Below, in pieces: positions 57,720 to 64,000 of a DNA stretch of 64,000 nucleotides. The notes beneath the pieces are model-generated. The model ran no database searches. It was not told the DNA's origin and saw only the letters and a program-made list of their open reading frames with translations. The position numbers were made by a program, and so were the translations under genes. How positions within the stretch are numbered: position 1 is the first letter of the stretch; each line of letters opens with the position of its first letter. The stretch lies in NCBI RefSeq assembly GCF_918698155.1, contig NZ_CAKKLX010000008.1:103888-167887 (forward strand), in the 5' to 3' direction. The stretch comes from Roseomonas sp. CECT 9278 (GTDB lineage Bacteria; Pseudomonadota; Alphaproteobacteria; Acetobacterales; Acetobacteraceae).

Positions 57720-59132
57720 TCAACTGACCAGCAAATTCCCGAGCGCGAAGCGGATCGTCGTCTCGTCGGCGATCGGCGGGCGATTGAGGAACTGGCAGAA
57801 ATCGGCGATCTGCTGCGGGATTTCCGTCGCCTGGTAATAGGCCAGCGGCGTCCCGTGCCCCATCACCTGCTGGACCGTGTAGGCGACCGCCTCGTTGGTA
57901 TAGGCGACGCCGTGCTCGGCCGCGTTGGAGCGCAGCAGCGAGGCGAATTCCTCCGGCGAGGGCCCCTGCACGTTGATCTTGTAGGGCAGGCGCCGCAGGA
58001 AGGCCGGGTCCATCAGGTCGCGTGGGCTGAGATTGGTCGAGAACACCAGCAGCTGGTCGAAGGGGATCTGGAAGGACTGGCCGGTATGCAGCTTCAGGAA
58101 GTCGATGCGCCGGTCCATCGGCACGACCCAGCGGTTCAGCATGGCTTCCGGGCGCACCAGCTGGCGGCCGAAATCGTCGATCAGCAGCACGCCGTTCATC
58201 GCCTTCACGTGCAGCGGGGCCTCGTAGAAGCGGGCCGTCTCCTCGAACTTCAGGTCGAGCATGTCCAGGCTGAGCTCGCCGCCCGCCGCCACGAAGGGCC
58301 GCCGGCAGGGGATCCAGCGCGGGTCGAATTCATCCGCCAGCAGGGAGGAGGCCATGGTCGCCTCCATGCGCGTGCCCAGGCGCTTGTGCACCGACGGATC
58401 GTAGACTTTCACGATCTGCCCGCCCACCTCGAAGCAATGCGGGATCAGCACCATGGCGCCGAACACCTTGACCATGCGTTCGGCGATCGAGGTCTTGCCG
58501 TTGCCCGGCGCGCCGTACAGCAGGATGGAGCGCCCCGCATTGGCGGCGATGCCGACCTTGGCGAGCAGTTCCTCGTTGACCACCAGCGGCTGCATGGCCT
58601 GCAGCACGGCATGGGCGGTGACGGTCTCCCCGCGGATGGTCTGGCGCAGCACGCGCGCCGAATATTCCTTCAACGAGACCGGCAGCGGCCCGATATAGGC
58701 GTTGTTGGCGAAGGCCTCGACCGCCATCGACCGCCCGCGCGGCGTCAGTTCGATGCGCAATTCGCCCGCGACGATGCCGGGCTTGAGCTCGACGATGCCC
58801 TGCGCGCGCGCCTGTTCGATCAGCACCGAGGCAAGCCGGCGGGAGATCGCGAGCGTCTCGGCGATGGTCGCCGCATTGCCCTGGCCCGCGGTGCTGAGGA
58901 ACTTCACCATGATGTCGAAGACGATGCGCGGCTCGATGCCCAGTTCGAGCACGCTGTCGGGCGGCGCGGGCAGCCCGTCCTCCAGCTCGTGCACCTGGTG
59001 GGCGCTGAGCATGCCGAGCTCGACCAGCACCTCGCCGAATTTCCGCCCGGTGCGCGCCTGGCGCTCCAGCGCCTCGTCCGCGTCGTGGCGCGAGATAAGC
59101 TCGAGGGCAACGATCAGGTCACTGAAACGCAA
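57720..59132 (-). CDS. AAA-family ATPase with N-terminal GspE-N-like domain
   Basis: A 470-residue ATPase. Residues 1-55 (FGEVLVELGMLSAHQVHELE) resemble the GspE/PilB N-terminal domain. A winged-helix-like region follows (about 65-160), then the ATPase core with Walker A GAPGNGKT at 207-214 (Lys213) and Walker B GVLLIDDFGR. The best-supported start is TTG at 59132 with GGAGG 8 nt upstream. No secretion or pilus genes are near. Related proteins occur in many alphaproteobacteria without known function. Confidence 0.82.
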   Translation of the reverse strand: MRFSDLIVALELISRHDADEALERQARTGRKFGEVLVELGMLSAHQVHELEDGLPAPPDSVLELGIEPRIVFDIMVKFLSTAGQGNAATIAETLAISRRLASVLIEQARAQGIVELKPGIVAGELRIELTPRGRSMAVEAFANNAYIGPLPVSLKEYSARVLRQTIRGETVTAHAVLQAMQPLVVNEELLAKVGIAANAGRSILLYGAPGNGKTSIAERMVKVFGAMVLIPHCFEVGGQIVKVYDPSVHKRLGTRMEATMASSLLADEFDPRWIPCRRPFVAAGGELSLDMLDLKFEETARFYEAPLHVKAMNGVLLIDDFGRQLVRPEAMLNRWVVPMDRRIDFLKLHTGQSFQIPFDQLLVFSTNLSPRDLMDPAFLRRLPYKINVQGPSPEEFASLLRSNAAEHGVAYTNEAVAYTVQQVMGHGTPLAYYQATEIPQQIADFCQFLNRPPIADETTIRFALGNLLVS

Positions 59133-59272
59133 GGGCCACCTCCAGCCACGCGGGCGCCCGGGCCGCCCTGCCGGCGCCGCGGGCCGAATCGCGGACGCGA
59201 CGGAACGCTAATCGCGGTCGCGTCATCGGTCCATGCGGTTGTATTGGCCGACCATGCTGCACGCCCCATGAC

Positions 59273-60421
59273 ATGGCCATGACGCCACTCCTGATCGGTT
59301 CCGAGATCTATCGCGGGTCGACCTACGGGGCGAAGCATCCGCTCGCGATCCCGCGCGTGTCGACCATGCTCGACCTGGTGCGGGCGCTGGGCTGGGTGGA
59401 CGCGGCGCAGTATCGCGACAGCCCGCGCGCGGGCATCGACGACCTCGCGCGCTTCCACGACCGCGACTACCTGGAGGCCTTGCTGCGCGCCGAACGCACG
59501 CAGGCGGTCAGCGCCGAGGACCGCGCGCGCTTTCGCATCGGCGCCGACGGCAACCCGGTGTTCCGCGAGGTGTTCTCCCGCCCCGCGACCGGTGCGGGCG
59601 GCACGCTGCTGGCGGCGCGACTGACTGCCGATGGCGGCGTGGTGCATGTGCCCGGCGGCGGCACGCATCACGGCCGGCCCGACCGCGCGAGCGGCTTCTG
59701 CTACCTGAACGACGCCGTGCTGGGGCTGCTGGCGTGGCTCGACCTGGGGTTGAATAATATCGTCTATCTCGACCTCGACGCGCATCACGGCGATGGCGTG
59801 CAGGATGCCTTCCACGACGATCCGCGCGTCTTCACCCTCAGCATCCACGAGGCCGGGCGCTGGCCCTTCACCGGCGCGGGCGACGACCGCGCCGGCGGCC
59901 ATGCCGCCAATATCCCGGTGCCGCCCGGCTTCAACGACACCGAGATGGCCTGGGTGCTGCACGAGGCGATCCTGCCGATCATCCGCGGACTGCGCCCGCA
60001 GGCGATCATGATCCAATGCGGCGCGGATGCGCTGGAGGAAGACCCGCTGGCCAAGCTGTCGCTGTCCAACGCGGCGCATCGCGCCGTGGTGGCGGCGGTG
60101 ATGGGCCTGGCGCCGCGGCTGATCGTGCTGGGCGGGGGCGGCTACAACCCGTGGTCGGTGGCGCGCTGCTGGGCCGGGGTCTGGGGCGTGCTGGCCGGGC
60201 ATGCGATGCCCGACCGCCTGCCGCCGGCGGCCGAGGCGGTGCTGCGGGGGCTGGCGTTTCATCGCGCCCTGGCGCCGCGCGCCGCCTGGCGCGACCCGCC
60301 CGAGCATTGGTTCACCACGCTGGCGGATGCACCGCGCCCGGGCGTGGTGCGCGCCGTGGTGCGGCGTGCCGCGGCCGCCGCCCTGGCCGGCCTTCCCGCC
60401 GACCGCGCCGGCGTGGCATGA
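59273..60421 (+). CDS. histone deacetylase/acetoin utilization family amidohydrolase
   Basis: A 382-residue zinc hydrolase. The tandem active-site His pair is in GTHHGRP (132-133). The zinc site is formed by Asp169 and His171 in YLDLDAHHGDG with a later Asp in QCGADALEEDP. GGGGYN is also typical. Bacterial members deacetylate polyamines, acetoin-pathway proteins or other acyl-lysines. The start ATG at 59273 gives MAMTPLLIGSEIY; another ATG is 6 nt on. Confidence 0.92.
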   Translation: MAMTPLLIGSEIYRGSTYGAKHPLAIPRVSTMLDLVRALGWVDAAQYRDSPRAGIDDLARFHDRDYLEALLRAERTQAVSAEDRARFRIGADGNPVFREVFSRPATGAGGTLLAARLTADGGVVHVPGGGTHHGRPDRASGFCYLNDAVLGLLAWLDLGLNNIVYLDLDAHHGDGVQDAFHDDPRVFTLSIHEAGRWPFTGAGDDRAGGHAANIPVPPGFNDTEMAWVLHEAILPIIRGLRPQAIMIQCGADALEEDPLAKLSLSNAAHRAVVAAVMGLAPRLIVLGGGGYNPWSVARCWAGVWGVLAGHAMPDRLPPAAEAVLRGLAFHRALAPRAAWRDPPEHWFTTLADAPRPGVVRAVVRRAAAAALAGLPADRAGVA

Positions 60422-60428
60422 CGGGGGC

Positions 60429-60908
60429 ATGATCCTCCGCCGCGCCGTCCTCGCCCTTGCCGCCCTGTCGCCACTGCCGCTGCGCGCGCAGCCGGGGGTG
60501 GACCGCCCGCAGCCGCGCCTGCCGACCGAACCGCTGGTCATCGCGCTGCGCGACGGCCGCCGGCTGCCCTTCACGGTCGAGATGGCGGTGGCGCCCGAGC
60601 ACCAGATGATCGGCCTGATGTTCCGCCCCGAGGTGAAGCCCGACGAGGGCATGCTGTTCGACTGGGGCACCCCGCGCGAGAGCAGCATGTGGATGCGCAA
60701 CACCATCACCAGCCTGGACATGGTGTTCATCGCCGCGGATGGGCGCATCCACCGCATCGCGGAACGCACGGTGCCGCTGTCGCTCGCGACGGTGTCCTCC
60801 GGCGGGCCGGTGCGCGCGACGCTGGAGCTGCGCGCGGGCATCACGGAGCAACTGGGGATCAGCGCCGGCGACCGGGTGCTGCACCGGATCTTCGGCACCG
60901 CCCCCTGA
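60429..60908 (+). CDS. DUF192 family exported protein
   Basis: A 159-residue protein with the signal peptide ILRRAVLALAALSPLPLRAQ. The mature part shows the DUF192 blocks HQMIGLMFRPEVKPDEGMLF, MWMRNTITSLDMVFIAADGR and VLELRAGI-like RATLELRAGITEQLGISAGD. The function of the family is unproven. It starts 7 nt after the amidohydrolase stop and may be co-transcribed with it. Confidence 0.9.
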   Translation: MILRRAVLALAALSPLPLRAQPGVDRPQPRLPTEPLVIALRDGRRLPFTVEMAVAPEHQMIGLMFRPEVKPDEGMLFDWGTPRESSMWMRNTITSLDMVFIAADGRIHRIAERTVPLSLATVSSGGPVRATLELRAGITEQLGISAGDRVLHRIFGTAP

Positions 60909-60931
60909 ACCGCCGCGCTTGCCCCGGCGCG

Positions 60932-60949
60932 GCACCCTCCCTAGGGTGC
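60932..60949 (+). terminator. hairpin between DUF192 gene and tRNA-Pro
   Basis: GCACCCT and AGGGTGC form a 7-bp stem with loop CCCT, 23 nt after the DUF192 stop and 7 nt before the tRNA. No U-tract. It may separate the mRNA from the tRNA transcript. Confidence 0.45.
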
Positions 60950-60956
60950 GCCGCGA

Positions 60957-61030
<74 letters not shown>

Positions 61031-61052
61031 TTCTTTGCAGGGAGCCGCGCGC

Positions 61053-61376
61053 ATGGCGCAGCACAAGGGCCTGGCCCGCATCTTCCAGCCGCCGAAATCG
61101 GCCATGCAGTCCGGCCGCGCCAAGGCCCATGGCTGGATGCTGGTGTTCGAACCGGCCGAGGCCAAGGCGATCGACCCGCTGACCGGCTGGTATGGGTCGG
61201 GCGACATGCTGGGCCAGCTGCGCCTGCATTTCGACACGCGGGACCAGGCGGTGGCCTATGCCCAGGCGCAGGGCATCGCCTACGAGGTCGAGGCCGCGCC
61301 CGCGCGCGCCGCGATGAAGCCCAAGGTCTATGCCGAGAATTTCCGCTTCGGCCGGGCCGAGAACTGGTCCCACTGA
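61053..61376 (+). CDS. NDUFS4-like NADH dehydrogenase (complex I) accessory subunit
   Basis: A 107-residue protein of the ETC complex I subunit conserved region family. Blocks: FQPPKSAMQSGRAKAHGWML (residues 11-30), DPLTGWYGSGDMLGQLRLHF (about 41-60) and NFRFGRAENWSH at the C-terminus. Alphaproteobacterial homologues are a supernumerary subunit shared with mitochondria. It sits between two tRNA genes rather than in a nuo operon, as is common. Confidence 0.9.
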   Translation: MAQHKGLARIFQPPKSAMQSGRAKAHGWMLVFEPAEAKAIDPLTGWYGSGDMLGQLRLHFDTRDQAVAYAQAQGIAYEVEAAPARAAMKPKVYAENFRFGRAENWSH

Positions 61377-61407
61377 CCCGCCCGCGCCGTGCTAGTCAGC
61401 ACGAGAC

Positions 61408-61484
61408 GCGTCCTTAGCTCAGCTGGATAGAGCAACGAGCTTCTACCTCGTGGGTCGGGGGTTCGAATCCCTCAGGGCGCGCCA
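61408..61484 (+). tRNA. tRNA-Arg (anticodon TCT)
   Basis: A 77-nt tRNA including the encoded CCA. Acceptor arms GCGTCCT and AGGGCGC pair with one G-T. The anticodon stem ACGAG/CTCGT encloses CTTCTAC with anticodon TCT. The T loop is TTCGAAT. Discriminator G. Confidence 0.95.
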
Positions 61485-61547
61485 TTTCTTCCCGACCAAG
61501 GCCAGCCGGCCGGCGGCACCCCGCACGGGATGCCGCCGCACCGCGCA

Positions 61548-62342
61548 TCACTCAGCCGCGCGCCGCAGCCCGCGCGCCGCGCGGTCGATCACATCCGCCA
61601 CCGGGCGCGGCTGCGCGATGAACACCACATGGCTGCCCTGCAGCTCCAGCGTCTCGGCGCCGATGCGCCGGGCGGTCTGGTGCAGCAGGCGCGGGTCGAT
61701 CGCGCGGTCCTGCGCGGGCACCACGGCCCAGCTCGGCCGGCTGCGCCAGGCGGCCTGGCTCACCCGCTCGCCGAAGGCGGACATCGCGATCGGCACCTGC
61801 GAATCGCGCAGGAAGGCGGCGTCGGCGTCGCTCAGGTCGGCCGCGAAGCCGGCCTTGAAGCGGTCGAGGTTCAGGAAGCCGAAGCCATCCGCCTGGGGTT
61901 CGATGACGAATTCCGGCGGCGGCGGGATCACGGCGAGTTGCTCGCCCGTGCTCTGGCCGGCATCCGGGGCGAAGGCCGCGACATAGACCAGGCCCACCAC
62001 CTTGGGGTCGTTGCCGGCCTCGGTGATGACGGTGCCGCCGTAGGAATGGCCGACCAGGATGGTCGGGCCGTCCTGGCGGGCCAGCACGCGGCGCGTCGCG
62101 GCCACGTCGTCGGCCAGCGAGGTCAGCGGGTTCTGCACGATGGACACGCGGTAGCCGCGTGCCGTCAGGTCGGCATGCACGCCGCGCCAGCCCGATCCAT
62201 CGGCGAAGGCGCCATGCACCAGCACGATGTTGCGGGCGGGCGCGGTGCGCGGCGCCGGCCCGGCGGGCTGCGCCTGCGCGGCGGAGGCGATCGAGGCAGC
62301 GACGGCGGCAGCGGCCACGAGGTCACGACGGGTGGTGGTCAT
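61548..62342 (-). CDS. exported alpha/beta hydrolase
   Basis: A 264-residue serine hydrolase with a Tat-like signal (TTTRRDLVAAAAVAASIASA). The fold blocks are IVLVHGAFADGSGWRGV (oxyanion, about 38-54), the nucleophile elbow GHSYGGT, the acid near PAQDRAIDP and the His in GSHVVFIAQP. It resembles the EstC/salicylate-esterase-like group. It is 27 nt downstream of ohr on the same strand and may be co-transcribed with it, but a role in peroxide defence is only positional. Confidence 0.88.
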   Translation of the reverse strand: MTTTRRDLVAAAAVAASIASAAQAQPAGPAPRTAPARNIVLVHGAFADGSGWRGVHADLTARGYRVSIVQNPLTSLADDVAATRRVLARQDGPTILVGHSYGGTVITEAGNDPKVVGLVYVAAFAPDAGQSTGEQLAVIPPPPEFVIEPQADGFGFLNLDRFKAGFAADLSDADAAFLRDSQVPIAMSAFGERVSQAAWRSRPSWAVVPAQDRAIDPRLLHQTARRIGAETLELQGSHVVFIAQPRPVADVIDRAARGLRRAAE

Positions 62343-62369
62343 GGGATGATGTCCTGTGTGTTCGGGGTG

Positions 62370-62795
62370 TCAGGCGGCCAGCGACAGGCGCACATCGAGG
62401 CCGCCCCGCGTGGCGTGCGAATACGGGCAGACGATGTGCGCCTGGTCGACCAGCGCGCGCGCCACGGCGGGATCGACGCCGGGCAGGGCGATGGTCAGCG
62501 CCACGTCCAGGCCGAAGCCCTGGCCGTCGTCGCGCCTGCCGATGCCCACGGCGGCGGTGACGGTGCTGTCCTCGGCGATGCGGACCTTGCGCTGGCCGGC
62601 GACGAACTTCAGCGCGCCCAGGAAGCAGGCGGCATAGCCGGCGGCGAACAGCTGCTCGGGGTTGTTGCCGGCGCCGCCGGGTCCGCCCAGTTCCTTCGGC
62701 GTGACCAGCGCGACATCCAGGGCGCCGTCGGCGGTGGCGGCACGGCCGGTGCGCCCGCCGGTGGCGGTGGCTTCGGTGCGATACAGGACGTCCAT
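62370..62795 (-). CDS. ohr: organic hydroperoxide resistance protein Ohr
   Basis: A 141-residue thiol peroxidase of the Ohr/OsmC fold that reduces organic hydroperoxides. The reactive and resolving Cys are Cys57 (YAACFLGALKF) and Cys123 (IVCPYSHATR). The Ohr-specific block NPEQLFAAGYAACF is intact. It is divergent from an ohrR-like regulator with palindromic operators between them. Confidence 0.95.
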   Translation of the reverse strand: MDVLYRTEATATGGRTGRAATADGALDVALVTPKELGGPGGAGNNPEQLFAAGYAACFLGALKFVAGQRKVRIAEDSTVTAAVGIGRRDDGQGFGLDVALTIALPGVDPAVARALVDQAHIVCPYSHATRGGLDVRLSLAA

Positions 62796-62816
62796 GGGGT
62801 ATCTCCTGGAAATTCA

Positions 62817-62838
62817 CGATAATGCTTATCGCGATAAG
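62817..62838. promoter_or_regulatory. OhrR operator candidate next to ohr
   Basis: CTTATCGCGATAAG at 62825-62838 is a perfect 14-bp palindrome. It overlaps an imperfect one, CGATAA-TGC-TTATCG (62817-62831). It lies 22-43 nt upstream of the ohr start, where a repressor would block the minus-strand promoter. Confidence 0.75.
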
Positions 62839-62877
62839 TGTTCATACCGGGGCACCCGATCCTTGTCCAGCGGAATT

Positions 62878-62889
62878 TTATCGCGATAA
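62878..62889. promoter_or_regulatory. OhrR operator candidate next to ohrR
   Basis: A second perfect copy of TTATCGCGATAA, 52 bp from the first and 44 nt upstream of the ohrR-like ATG. The identical core in both positions suggests joint repression of ohr and autoregulation. Confidence 0.75.
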
Positions 62890-62932
62890 TGTTTCACGAC
62901 CCCATTCCGGCTCGCCGACCAGGATCCTCGCG

Positions 62933-63406
62933 ATGACGCCCCCAGATGACGGCCCGCTGCCGCTCGACGACCAGCTCTGCTACGGGCTCTATTCGGCCGG
63001 CCTGGCGATCCAGCGCCTCTACAAGCCGCTGCTCGACGGGCTTGGCCTGACCTATCCGCAATACCTCGTGCTCAACGTGCTCTGGCGGGATGACCGCCAG
63101 GCCGTGGGCGCGATCGCCGACCACCTGGCGCTCGACTCCAGCACCCTGACCCCGCTGCTGAAGCGGCTCGAGGCGGCCGGCCTGGTCACGCGCACGCGCA
63201 ATCCGGCCAATGAGCGCCAGGTGGTGGTGGCGCTCACCCCGGCCGGCCGCGCCTTGCGCGAAAGGGCCGGCTGCGTCGGCGCGGCGCTGCTGGCCACCGC
63301 CGGCCGCTCGCCGGAGGCCCTCGCGGCGCTGAACCACGAGGTACGCGCCCTGCGCGAGTCCATCTATGCCGCGGCCGCCCGCCGGCCTGGCGCCATGCCG
63401 CCCTGA
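62933..63406 (+). CDS. ohrR: MarR family regulator, OhrR-like
   Basis: A 157-residue MarR-type regulator. The N-terminal LDDQLCYGLYSAG contains Cys16 at the position of the peroxide-sensing Cys of OhrR. The winged helix has VGAIADHLALDSSTLTPLLK and RTRNPANERQVVVALTPAG. Divergence from ohr and the twin palindromes support OhrR. Organic peroxides would oxidise Cys16 and release the operators. Confidence 0.92.
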   Translation: MTPPDDGPLPLDDQLCYGLYSAGLAIQRLYKPLLDGLGLTYPQYLVLNVLWRDDRQAVGAIADHLALDSSTLTPLLKRLEAAGLVTRTRNPANERQVVVALTPAGRALRERAGCVGAALLATAGRSPEALAALNHEVRALRESIYAAAARRPGAMPP

Positions 63407-63430
63407 GCGGTCCCAGTTGACCGCCGCGCG

Positions 63431-64000
63431 CTGCTGCGCCGAAGTGGCGGCGCCCCGACCGCAGGACACCGCGCGCTGCCCGACACGCCATCGCCCCTGA
63501 CCGGCCTTCCCCTCGGCACGCCGGTGCTGACGCCGGCCGGCGAAGTGCCGGTCGAGGCGCTGCGGCCCGGCGCCCTGGTGCTGGCGGTGGGCGGCGGTGC
63601 GCCGTTCCAGCCGCTGGTCGAGGCGCGCCGCGTGACGCTGCCGGGTCCCTGCGTGCGCGTGCTGGCCGGCGCCATGGCCGATGGCGCCCCGCAGGACGAC
63701 CTGCGCCTGCCGCCCGACCATGCGCTGCTGGTCGATGGCCTGCTGGTCGCCGCGCGCGACCTGGTGGACGGCCATGGGATCCTGGCCGAAGCCGACGGCG
63801 CGGTCGATGTCGTGCAGATCGTGCTGGCCGCGCATGATGCGGTGCTGGCCGCCGGCCTGGCGGTCGAGACGGCGCGCGCCGAGCCCGGCCTGCCCGATTG
63901 CGCGCCCCGCGGCGCCCCGCCGCCCGCGCTGCGCGCCATGCTCGCCTGGCGGGCCGAGGCGATGGGCTGGTGCCCCGCCACGCCGCCGCCCGCGCCGCCC
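63431..64000 (+). CDS. Hint-domain protein (5' start uncertain, 3' part outside window)
   Basis: The frame is open from 63407 to the window end. From about 63500 it reads GLPLGTPVLTPAGEVPVEAL, then DDLRLPPDHALLVDGLLVAA and DLVDGHGILAEADG, the pattern of bacterial Hint (hedgehog/intein-like) proteins. No ATG, GTG or TTG is found in frame before the domain; CTG at 63431 is given as a provisional start and GTG at 63524 would cut into the domain. The frame is the same as that of the preceding ohrR-like gene, right after its stop. Confidence 0.6.
   Translation, partial: MLRRSGGAPTAGHRALPDTPSPLTGLPLGTPVLTPAGEVPVEALRPGALVLAVGGGAPFQPLVEARRVTLPGPCVRVLAGAMADGAPQDDLRLPPDHALLVDGLLVAARDLVDGHGILAEADGAVDVVQIVLAAHDAVLAAGLAVETARAEPGLPDCAPRGAPPPALRAMLAWRAEAMGWCPATPPPAPP

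Overview
The window is a continuous, gene-dense piece of a very GC-rich alphaproteobacterial chromosome. Acetobacteraceae of the Roseomonas type is the best guess. The reasons are the gene content (many orphan ABC and Bug-type solute-binding proteins, a CoxD/CoxE/XdhC maturation locus, an NDUFS4-like complex I subunit next to tRNA genes, an ohr/ohrR pair) and the codon bias. This is inference from content; no rRNA or other taxonomic marker is present.

Layout. 1-9351: a run of at least five tandem, homologous branched-chain-amino-acid-type substrate-binding protein genes, then livH and livM permeases, a DUF1330 protein and a flavin monooxygenase. The matching ATPases are not in the window. 9414-12061 (minus): PPK2 polyphosphate kinase, a Bug receptor and an Lrp-type regulator, the last divergent from hppD (12176). 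13387: a chemoreceptor ending in a PilZ-like domain. 15444-22393: an oligopeptide-type ABC operon whose ATPases come first, with an unknown membrane protein between the two permeases and a PPP-type phosphatase at the end. 22397-28343: housekeeping and accessory genes (DUF3592, SnoaL-like, 3-hydroxyacyl-CoA dehydrogenase, XpaC-like, two lipoproteins, a Bug receptor, an alpha/beta hydrolase). 28412-30863: a two-gene unit sharing a GGDIVGGDKI N-terminal motif, the second gene carrying TPR-like repeats. 30977-34741: alcohol dehydrogenase, cupin, cysteine dioxygenase, CHAP amidase, RidA.

34835-40022 is the most accessory-looking stretch. Three tandem small exported Cys-rich proteins are followed by an islet (about 35881-39005) of visibly lower GC. 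The islet holds a membrane-anchored unknown, a MORN-repeat lipoprotein and a LuxR-type regulator. It lies between two copies of the 3' end of a Gfo/Idh/MocA oxidoreductase gene, one intact and one only about 35 codons long. 40139-44339: an unknown, an MFS exporter, two small unknowns, an amidase. 44351-52788: a sulfotransferase, convergent with an eight-gene minus-strand operon whose genes overlap by 4 nt (coxG, coxD/moxR, coxE, xdhC halves, a MoeA/MocA fusion, a GT61 glycosyltransferase, a second sulfotransferase). The only gap in this operon is filled by a 27-bp tandem repeat that encodes a 56-residue repeat ORF. 52949-60908: NhaD/ArsB-type antiporter, orphan peptide-binding protein, PEP mutase/isocitrate lyase family enzyme, AAA ATPase with a TTG start, HDAC-family amidohydrolase, DUF192 protein. 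60957-64000: tRNA-Pro(TGG), NDUFS4-like protein, tRNA-Arg(TCT), alpha/beta hydrolase, ohr/ohrR with paired palindromic operators, and a Hint-domain protein cut by the window end.

No insertion sequence, integrase, phage gene, rRNA or CRISPR array was seen. The strongest candidates for something undescribed are the GGDIVGGDKI gene pair, the repeat micro-ORF inside the cox maturation operon, the sulfotransferase/GT61 genes coupled to that operon, the islet with the duplicated 3' end, and the Cys-rich secreted trio.
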